Shown here: positions 55,618 through 64,000 of the stretch, one piece after another
Layout of the letters: every line of letters begins with the position of its first letter
How positions within the stretch are numbered: the first letter of the stretch is position 1
From: Camillea tinctor
Taxonomy: Eukaryota > Ascomycota > Sordariomycetes > Xylariales > Xylariaceae
Direction of reading: 5' to 3'
NCBI GenBank assembly: GCA_022578605.1
Contig: MU394068.1
Coordinates: 558,001 to 622,000, forward strand
DNA length: 64,000 nucleotides
The notes under the pieces: model-generated
The model's input: the letters and a program-made list of their open reading frames with translations, nothing else
The model's database searches: none
What the model was told of the DNA's origin: nothing
Translations under genes and position numbers: made by a program

Positions 55618-58401
55618 TCTTGGGATGGTTTGGGGGATGTAAGTACCGGACTATCCGGGGGAAGAGGAATACCCAAAAAAAATGATCAGCGGCGGGGAGG
55701 GGTTCCCAGGGTTAAACGTCGTTATGATCGTGGACTCATGAATGGTGATGATTAGACATGGGGTTTATCAATTTCTCATTCTTTCGAGGGGGACGTAGTT
55801 AAGCTATGTATAGAGAAGACGAAAAGAAGCACACGACGGGTTGACGATCTGTCATATGTATGTAAAATCTAAGTAAAAGCGAACGTATTGGCTCACTGGC
55901 TTGAATCCTGTACACTAGTAATCTACTATACGCACATGTCTAAGTTGTGTAGACCCCCCTGTAAGTGGTATAAGTCCCGAATTTAAGTTACGAGTTGACG
56001 ATGCCTCGAAACCTTACATATACTGAAACAAGACTCGGGACTCCAGTAAAATAAAGAAATCAGGACATGTGCTAGGTCGAGCCGAGTCGAATCGAGTCAG
56101 CTTGCTACTTTAGCACTTGCAGCTTAGCTTACACGCCCAGAAGAGTCTCCGAAGAGCACAGCCTCCAAGTCTAACGAAAGCATCGTAGCCACTACTCCAC
56201 GCTAACCTATATCGACGAAAACTGACCAAGGAGGGGGGGATCGACATCAGATGGTATGAATATTGGCAGAAACACAGAGCCATAAAGTAGCCTCTCCGCC
56301 ACATATTATACGTGTGATGGCCTACCTTTTAGGTAGACAGCACCTAAAACGAAACCAAACGAAACACACTCGCGACATTTTCGTAGAGGAAGTTGACGTA
56401 TACCCACCTGGAGTACACCAATAGAACCCGCTATAGTTGGGCCAATATAAGCACTAAACATCCCTACCTTTTTCTCCTTCTTTTTCCTTTTAAGCTTACG
56501 CTGTTGAAGGAACCGATACCGAACGAATGGGTGGGTAGATGGAAGATGAAATATCCTTAGGTAGTATTGCATGCTACTGTCTAGTAGATGAGCCAGCAGA
56601 TCGGCCTAGAATGACAAATATAATGCATTTAATATTTGCTCTATTCAGCAACAGTAAAGGAAAAGTTATTGCCAAATAGTGTTGTAGTTTTATCAACCTG
56701 CCTTTTCAATTCCATCATCACCCACACGATAATGTCCAATCAATAACCCCGTTCATCGGGTCAGTCCACTTGTTTATTCGTGTAAGGTGGAGGAAAGGAT
56801 GCGCGTACGCAGGCTGAGCCACCTCGAGAGACGACTACGAATGCGATCGCGAACTCTTCATCATAGGACAAGATGTTGATCAATCCGTGAGTGGGTACGG
56901 AATGCCGGGTGCTTCGGGGCTCCGGTCATGACGAATGCCCGCTATAATGGGGCCAGCTCATTTGCGCCCGGTGCTCTGCTACTAGGTAGGTACTAGGTAT
57001 ACATACCAAACTTATAGATAGCGGTAAAGCTCGAGCTGTCTGCCCTGTAACAGGCCAGATGTGTACCCCAGACGCTTTGTACATCGTGATTGATTGGATC
57101 GTGTAAGTATATTCACCGAAACTCTGTTACCTCTTAAGCCTGTTCTGCGTTATGTTTGGGGTTTCCCCCATCGGTGCACGTCTTCGCAAATCCAGCGTGG
57201 CATTCCGCAGAATGTAACGAATGTGTCAATAGATATTCTTGTTAGGATTAGAAGACACCCGAAAAAGTAAAAATTAGTGCATCTCACGGCGTCACAGCCT
57301 CCTCAGGGGCACGAATATCACACCAGCCTGGCAATGATAGCTGTTCGTGAGTAACAAAACACACGGGCCGTCTATGCCCTTATTCAAATATATCGCCAAA
57401 AGGGGAAGGTCACTGTTCTCCAGGCTGGGCGTCTGGTCTTAGAACGTCTCTCTTTAGCGTCCTGGCGCGGGTTCCGAAGTGCTGCTTATCACCTCTTACA
57501 TCCCAGCCACCAATTGATCCTTTAACCCTGTGTACGAACGAAAGTTGGGGGAACAGGCTCGTGCTGATTATGACGTGGACGATCCAGAGCTGAACACAGC
57601 ATGCCTCTATCCAACTCATCCCGTGATACCAAGCACAAGCCAAGCCCGACGAATACAATAGGAACTTGGCACTGACATGTAGTGAACTGCGTCCTTGGAA
57701 TGCCTATCACAGGTATGTACATATATATTCCACTCCTTGTGGAAAGGGGGATATCCACTTGGCCGTGGCTATGGCGACTACCCAGAAGCATCCAGGAATA
57801 AGGCATATACGACGTATACAAGGCTTTATCAATATTCTGTCCCGGATTTCATGTCCTACTGTGATCGACCTAGTGTAGAATACTACACGGCTGAGTTATA
57901 TCTCGCCCTACAGGCGCAGGCATGTGTTAGAACTTCATGAGTGACCGCTCAAAGATAGGGGTAGCGCAGCAACGACAGATCAATGATCAATATTTCTATT
58001 AATATCCACCAATTCTTCTCATACCACGTTGGCACTCGGTGTGTATTCTTTGATATCAAAACCCGGATGGCAAGCTATGCTCAATCGACAGCCTTGTAAG
58101 GATATCATCAAACTAAAGGTTCCGTGAAATCAATTCCCTGCACGTAAACTCGAACCGGACGTAGTATCACTCAGTCAAGAAACATCAAGTATTGTCGCGA
58201 AGAATAGAAGCTGGTGAGATGCATCTACCCCCTTTTCCTCCTTACCCCTTTCACACCTTGTGATTCTCCTATGACTACAATTCGTAAGAAGGGTTTAACC
58301 TAGCCACTGAACTAGGCTAAAACTCACCGTTATGTACAGCTTCCCGCTAGATGCTGGATCATATGTCATCTCTTCTCCTTAGCCTACCTCTGTCTCTACC
58401 C
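55618..58401. other. Intergenic, no supported gene
   Basis: 2.8 kb with only short chance frames. The first 200 bases are the flippase promoter. Confidence 0.5.
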
Positions 58402-59462
58402 CTAGTCCTCGAGCAGCACAGCCGACTCAGCAATGTCCGTAGAGCCCGGATCCTTGCCTCCTCCCGACTTCAGCCAACAGTAGTTATTGGAGACAGCCTG
58501 AGGCCCCCAGAGCCAGGTCACCGTTGTGCACGATGGCGACTCGTCCTTCGTGCTTGCACACGCAGTCATGCACTCCTCCACTAGGGCAAAGGGTCAGTCG
58601 CCTCGGTACGAGCACAAAAAGGACAGACGCAAAGAAGTGCACATGGGATATTCAAAAAGGGGGAGCGACGTACTGCTAGTGGCATTCATCTGCCGGATAT
58701 CGGGGTTGCCACTGGAAACCGGATAGTCCGTCTGGCACAGCCGGAGGAACCGGAGCTTCGTGTCCGGGTCCACGAATACGGTCCCGTTAGCGCCGGGGCA
58801 TTCCAGAAATGTGCCGTACGAAGTGAGGATGCCGGACGGACTCTGCAATGTGGCATATGTGGCCGTTGTCGATGATGTCGTGACTGGTGAGGATGAAAAA
58901 GACGTTGTCATCTGCGACGCATTGGAGCTCGGTGCTGCGTCCGAACCCCTGTTTTCCCACCACGGACATGGACACGGATTAGTAGAGATAGATAGAGATA
59001 CACGCGCCCGACTTACGAGTCCTGACGACCATCTGATGACCCGCTTACACTGATGCCAACCCCAATACCGATCGCCAAAGCCGCCACGACGAGCACGCCT
59101 ATGATACATGCCCACCAAAACCTCTTCTTATATCTTCGGACCTCCTGCAAAGAACCATGAGGCTTTTCGACTATATGCGGGCTACCGGGATCGGCACTGT
59201 CGGCATAAACGCTGGCCGGGTCGGCGGCGGCACTACCCGCATGATGATACGGCACGGGCGGTGTATAGTATTCTTGGTACGTAACGCCCGGCGCTTGCGG
59301 GATTGGCTCTAGGCCTGGAGGGTTCCTTTCGTAGGCTTGGGGGGCATCGTGTACGAATACCTCCTTGTCGTCTACTATAACATGACCGTCCAAAGTCGAA
59401 CCCCTATCACTCGTCAGGCCGGAGCCGGGTACCGCTGTGTTTTTTATTCTATCTATCATCGT
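58402..59462 (-). CDS. Single-span surface protein with Ser/Thr stalk and cysteine-rich end
   Basis: Three exons, 59462-59017, 58948-58674 and 58580-58402, with introns of 68 and 93 nt, give 299 aa; starts at 59489 or 59456 are also possible. Residues 1-115 are Pro/Ala/Tyr-rich, cytosolic (YQEYYTPPVPYH). RRYKKRFWW leads into one membrane span (about 120-143, GVLVVAALAIGIGVGI). Outside it lies a Ser/Thr stretch, then a compact domain with FLECPGANGTVF, LRLCQTDYP and, after the last intron, MEECMTACAS and WLKSGGG. The Cys pattern resembles the short domain seen in many fungal single-span proteins with a similar layout. Role unknown; a wall sensor or adhesin-like function is possible. Confidence 0.78.
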
Positions 59463-62400
59463 CATAGGACAGAAGCAAGTCAGCGGCACGTTTCGATAGA
59501 TGGGGGAACATGATAATAATCCAGAGAGAAATCCTGGGGGGAATGCAACCCCATTCCCTGGTGCATATTAGAGTGAAGCATGGTCAGCTGTGACACGAGA
59601 ATACACTATCTAGGTCTGCCATATCCAGGTCCTGCAAGTGGTGGTGCTAGCCCTATACATGTTACTACCTGGTAGAGCGGCTGAACTGGTAGCAGGGTGT
59701 TAGATCTCTACATAGTCTTAAATCCTTTGTCGTCCAGCCTGTTCCCGTTGGTTTATCGTCTTCCTCGTGTTAACTATACCCAGTACCACGAAGTGGGCTT
59801 AGATCTTAGTATGCTTTCCAGGGCTTCATCAATCGCTTCCTCCGAGGTGTACAAGCGAGTCCTCAACCATTGTTCCCCGTAGTACACCATTCGCTCATCA
59901 CCTAACTACCTAGGTCTCAGGACACGGATAACACAAGCTGAGCATGGTGGGAAAGCGAGGTTGGGCCGAGGGCGTTGACGCTATATAAAAGGTTCTAGGC
60001 TAAATCTAAACCAAGCTCACCAACTCAGGGGTTCGAGTCCTTCAAGACTTTGTCTCAGACCAAGCACACTCGTATAAGAGCATGCTTTACAGCCGCACGT
60101 GGCGCTTATAAGGCATTCCTCCATCTTTCTTTCGGTATAAGCTAGGTTTACTACGCGTCGCCGCTCTGACGTCTGACGCGCCTTCACCGGTCCCCCAAAA
60201 CATGCATACCGAACCTGATTTCTAGTATGATTCTAAGTGGTTATGTCTTAGACATCAGCCAAGCTGCCTGCCGGGGTTTCCTTTTCCCCAATCACGTCAT
60301 GGAGAAATCCTTTCAATCCCCATATATGATTCTAGGTTGACAGCGGCATGCGCTGGGACCTCTTCTTAGCCACCCCGGTGCTGATTATCCAGTAAAAAAT
60401 GTTGCGGCACAGCTAGAGAATCGCTTTGTGTAGCATCCGCTGTCAGAACAGGATACAGTGTGGTCGCTCATTATCCCCCAAACCCTTTCCACTAAGGCAC
60501 CCACCCGTATTTTTTCTGTAGGGCACGGATAAATTCTGCACGTAATCCTATACTACTGTATGTATTGATGTGCCTAATAAACCTAGCATGAATCTCGATG
60601 ACATTCGCCGGCGCCTACGCGCTTAGGTAGTAATCCTAGAGTAGTGGCGTGAAAAGCGGAATAGTCAGGTGAAAGGGGATTGTTCAGCTCTGGAACGTGA
60701 TAAATGGATGATCAACTCGATCCTGGGCACGTCTACTTTTAGTATACGATCGTCCTAGAAGGCTGCTTATGTACTACTCACTATTGACTTGTGGCTACTA
60801 TAGGATCGCAGCCGTGAGATGTGGCCAGGCACCTAGTTTAATAGGGGTTTTCAATGCGGTTCAATTCACTGACTGGCTGACCAGGGGAGCGAATCCGGCT
60901 ATATCCTAACCGGCGGTGTTAACGCTGGCAGAATGACTTCATTTTTTAAGGTAGTATTCTGTTGCCATAGCTTCCGCTTCAGGTATATTACTTGTAGCTC
61001 AAACATATGCTATAGTGAGGGTTGGGTATAGCAACAAGCTTCCCAGACATGATAGCGGCGGAACTAATCCCCCAGGGATATTCAGCTTAGGTAGAGCTAC
61101 CTACCTCAATATAGCGGATCTATCCTAGCATAGATAGCTACCCGTCATCAATCAACCTATAATCAATCCGATATTATAATATTTCGATATCGATACCCTA
61201 TAGCCACTACGGTTTCAAATCTCAACGACTACGACTCTAGCAAAATGAAGATATATGCTATGGGGACTCACCCTCCTGGTTATCGAAGGAACAAGAAGAA
61301 TGACACGATCCTCCGAAACTAAACACATCCTATCTTACCCACCTGGATACTTAGGAATCCATCAAAATAGCCTCCACTATTGTTTCTTCCCTTGCTACAA
61401 TACTTGCTCAGATACTGTCTGGCCATCGCATTCCAGGGGGACATCATTAAACGACGTAAAAGGCAACACCCCAAGCGATAAACTAAGACAGTGTGTATAC
61501 AGCATTTTTCATATACAACAAAGACACGTAATAGGGACTTTTGAGCACCAAGGGCAAGGTTGAGGAAATTGCTTGGATAGCTTCTCATGCTCGAACGAGT
61601 ATACGGTGGAGATCAGTAGACCGAATGCCCTCATCCCATAGCAGAAGTATTTCTAGATCAACGAATTTACAAGTCACCACGTCATCAGCAGCAAAAGTCA
61701 TAATGCGCCCGAGCAATATATGTTTTTCTTTTCTTTTTTTATATTCCTGACTAATTAGAACCCTCGCCGTGAAATCGTGACAAGGAAAACACAGCTAAAC
61801 AGTAAAAAAAAAAAAGACATCGTCCAGTCGTAGGGCTAGTCAAGCAATCTATCTCGACTAAGTGTAGTCCAGAACGGTGGAAAGGAAAAAAAACGGGAAT
61901 TCCTTTTTACAAGCTTTCGCCATGAATAAAACAATCCCCCCTTTCTCCAAAAAAAATCACCATTCTCTCTAAACACTCTCATCAAAGACTGGTATCAACC
62001 ACTTATCTATTTCCCGAGGTATCAAATCATCATTGCTTCTCCGGACTGGGCATATATTCCCAACTGCCAACTAGATCCCATGACCAGCTCCGAATGCTGA
62101 TAGCCCCAGCAAAACAAGTTTAAAGATTAGTAACCAGAATGTTAAAGCCTCCTGGGCTTTCCCCATATTCATCTTGTTGTTTTTGTGCGCCCTGCAGCCA
62201 AAAAAAAGAAGTATTATCGCACATTCCACTAAATGCGACAACAAAAACCCCGAAGAAAAAATCCAGAAACTTGTAAATGATAGTTGAATAGATCCGGAAG
62301 AAATTGGTGGTATTAATCCTGGAGGAAGATTTGCCACACCAAAAAGGGTTGTGACAAATGGAGCTCCGTGGAGAGGGAGTTGATGAAAAGAAAAAAAAAA

Positions 62401-62836
62401 GAATAACGAAGCATAAAATATGAGCAAACCAATAATCGCTGTACCAGACACGCATAATCGAATGCCGAAGGTATCGTCATGCAAAATTCCATGGCTGGTT
62501 GAGTTGATTTTTTGTTTTAAAGATGAAATGGGACAAGAAACGAACCAAATCTTGTGTGCCGAAAAGCGAACCGGAGGAGAGGGTGTGGTAGTAAGACGCG
62601 ATAGGAAACGAGCCACCAAAAAAACAAAACAACAGACCAAGAGGTATATAATCCCGCAACGCCATTATTTGGTATCAGCAGAGGGGAATGCTAAAACCAA
62701 AGATCTCCTGGGTATGTACGCCGTGATATCCAAAGCCAAGCAAATGAGCAACTATCTTTTTTCTTCTTCCGGATGTATGGATGATGGGGCTGACCGAGGC
62801 TGGTCCCGCACATATTACAATATTGATTCGTTTATT
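59463..62836. other. Intergenic, no supported gene
   Basis: 3.4 kb without a supported gene. A good Pol III B-box word (GGTTCGAGTCC, 60030-60040) occurs without a matching A box. The 62071-62640 minus-strand open frame is hydrophobic and low in protein character and is probably 3' untranslated sequence of the next gene. Confidence 0.45.
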
Positions 62837-64000
62837 TTATTGGTGGTGCGCCATGCTCTCGGGGGACATGCTAGAGTCCACAGCATCGAACTGGACGAGT
62901 TGGTTCATGTCCAGATCGGCCTGGCTGGGCTCTACAAAAGCAGGCGAATGAGGATGCATCGGGATGTTGATGGTGTGCTTGGAGTACATCTCATTGAGGC
63001 CGTGGCCATCATCCGAAATGGCAGAATCACCCATGGAGTACAGGTCTGCGGAAGCTGGGCGTTGCATCATGGCCAGAGGCGGCGATTGCTCGACGATGGC
63101 AGGATCGCCGTGAGGGCTGCCGTACGACAGGGGAGTCCCAGACTGCGGGATCGGCGGCATGGGCGACAGGAACGAACTGCTGTATGGCGTGTTGAAGCTC
63201 GGGGTGGGGAGTGGCGTGCTATCAGGGGCCTGCGAGAAGTAGTTGGGGGTCGAATACTCCGAAGGGGCCGAAGTAGCCGCCGACAGAGGGTACTGCCTCA
63301 TGTCCATACCATACCCGGCCTGGGTGTCGATGCGCAGATTAGGTCCAACGTTATTAAGGGCATTAGGCTGTTGGGGAACAGGTGCGTAGATCGGGCTGTG
63401 AGGATGAGCCTGGTTCTCGCTGGGGTGTTGGATGTAGAAAGACGGCATCGGGTTCTGGAACAAGGAGAAGTCAACCGCAGTAGGCACGGACCGGCTGCGC
63501 TGCCGCTTGTGTCCAGGGGGGCGCATTCCGGTGGGCATGGGACCAAGCCCCCACTGTGCTTCCTGGTACATCGGCATAGGCTGAGGGAAGGATGGCTGCG
63601 ACGATGGGCGGTGCGTAGGAGACACCGGCGCGGACATGGACAGCGTGTGGCTCATGTCGAAGGGGTTGTGGCGGTTCATGAACGACTCGAGCGATACCAG
63701 CTTGGCGAGCTGGCCGCTGAGAACCTTGGGGTTACCGCCCAAGTGGTGTACGAAGCACTGAGTCGCCTGCTGGTCCTCGGTGAAGTCACCAACCTGGAAG
63801 AAACCGTTGGAGCTGGGGGACGAATCCATGAAGAAGTTAGGAGGTCGGTTCAGCTCGATGACGATTCCGCCCATCTTGGTGGCATCACCCTCGGGGTTCT
63901 CGAGGTAAATGTTCTTGATGGCATTGAAGTGGTACTCGATCTTGTATCCAGCCTGGTCGTTGTTGATGTAGTAAGTCATGGTGCACTTCTCAGGCGAGTA
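62837..64000 (-). CDS. C-terminal part of a fungal regulator-like protein, cut by the window edge
   Basis: The frame is open from the right edge (YSPEKCTMTYYINN) to a stop at 62837, so at least 387 residues are inside the window. The visible N-terminal part is a compact conserved-looking domain: TMTYYINNDQAGYKIEYHF, IYLENPEGD, GGIVIELNRPPNFFM and FTEDQQATQCFVHHLGGN, ending at SLESFMNRHNPFD. The rest is Pro/Ser/Met/Gln-rich with KRQRSRSVPTAVDF, a possible nuclear signal and phosphosite, and an acidic end. This is the layout of a fungal transcription regulator with an N-terminal DNA- or protein-binding domain and a disordered tail. I cannot name the family with confidence. Confidence 0.75.
   Translation of the reverse strand, partial: YSPEKCTMTYYINNDQAGYKIEYHFNAIKNIYLENPEGDATKMGGIVIELNRPPNFFMDSSPSSNGFFQVGDFTEDQQATQCFVHHLGGNPKVLSGQLAKLVSLESFMNRHNPFDMSHTLSMSAPVSPTHRPSSQPSFPQPMPMYQEAQWGLGPMPTGMRPPGHKRQRSRSVPTAVDFSLFQNPMPSFYIQHPSENQAHPHSPIYAPVPQQPNALNNVGPNLRIDTQAGYGMDMRQYPLSAATSAPSEYSTPNYFSQAPDSTPLPTPSFNTPYSSSFLSPMPPIPQSGTPLSYGSPHGDPAIVEQSPPLAMMQRPASADLYSMGDSAISDDGHGLNEMYSKHTINIPMHPHSPAFVEPSQADLDMNQLVQFDAVDSSMSPESMAHHQ

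Noticed and set aside
59688..60010. Possible solo LTR (TGTTAGATC start, TATATAAAAG inside)
   Set aside because: No convincing end, target-site duplication or second copy can be seen in the window.
60030..60040. Perfect B-box word GGTTCGAGTCC as a tRNA gene
   Set aside because: No A box at the right distance and no cloverleaf; the T-stem needs wobble pairs and one mismatch.
62071..62640. 189-codon hydrophobic open frame on the minus strand
   Set aside because: Phe/Ser/Leu-rich from T-rich DNA, no domain, lies right behind the stop of the gene at 62837; probably untranslated sequence.

Overview
This window comes from a filamentous ascomycete, most likely a Sordariomycete-type Pezizomycotina. 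The evidence is short GT-AG introns (about 45-100 nt) with CTAAC/CTGAC-like branch sites, fungal-only families (HET domain, Zn2Cys6 factor, fungal tannase, DAL5-type permease, DNF3-type flippase), moderately GC-rich genes and long AT-rich spacers. All gene models were built by hand from reading frames and splice signals, so exon edges are predictions.

Layout. 48-7578 (all minus): a 2-hydroxyacid dehydrogenase-like protein without its usual catalytic residues, a secreted S28 serine peptidase, and an unknown gene with an in-frame TAG. 7.6-12.4 kb is gene-poor: two copies of a tRNA-like repeat, a perfect hairpin and decayed coding sequence. 12.4-19.6 kb: a Zn2Cys6 factor, a broken small gene and a secreted L-amino-acid oxidase. 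19.9-28.2 kb: a HET-domain protein, a conserved membrane protein, the ribosome-biogenesis genes NOB1 and NOP10 facing each other, and an acidic unknown protein. 28.6 kb: a tRNA-derived SINE-like element.

29.4-41.6 kb is the metabolic and transport block: tannase/feruloyl esterase, a DHA2-like MFS transporter, a sulfatase, a divergently transcribed DAL5-type permease, and a PAQR/hemolysin-III receptor-like protein whose stop codon lies 29 bp from the permease's. 42.3-49.1 kb: a C2H2 zinc-finger protein, a two-span mini membrane protein and a Pro/His-rich protein. 50.8-55.6 kb: a large P4-ATPase. 58.4-59.5 kb: a single-span surface protein. 62.8 kb to the edge: the C-terminal part of a regulator-like protein cut by the window end.

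How the genes work together. Most are housekeeping or stand-alone. The best candidate functional unit is the sulfatase and DAL5-type permease sharing a 560-bp promoter, with the DHA2 transporter behind the sulfatase; scavenging of an organosulfur or sulfate-ester compound is a reasonable inference, not shown. The secreted peptidase, oxidase, tannase and sulfatase fit a plant-litter or host-degrading lifestyle. I see no CRISPR array, rRNA gene, complete transposon or secondary-metabolite core enzyme, and nothing I would call a clearly new system.
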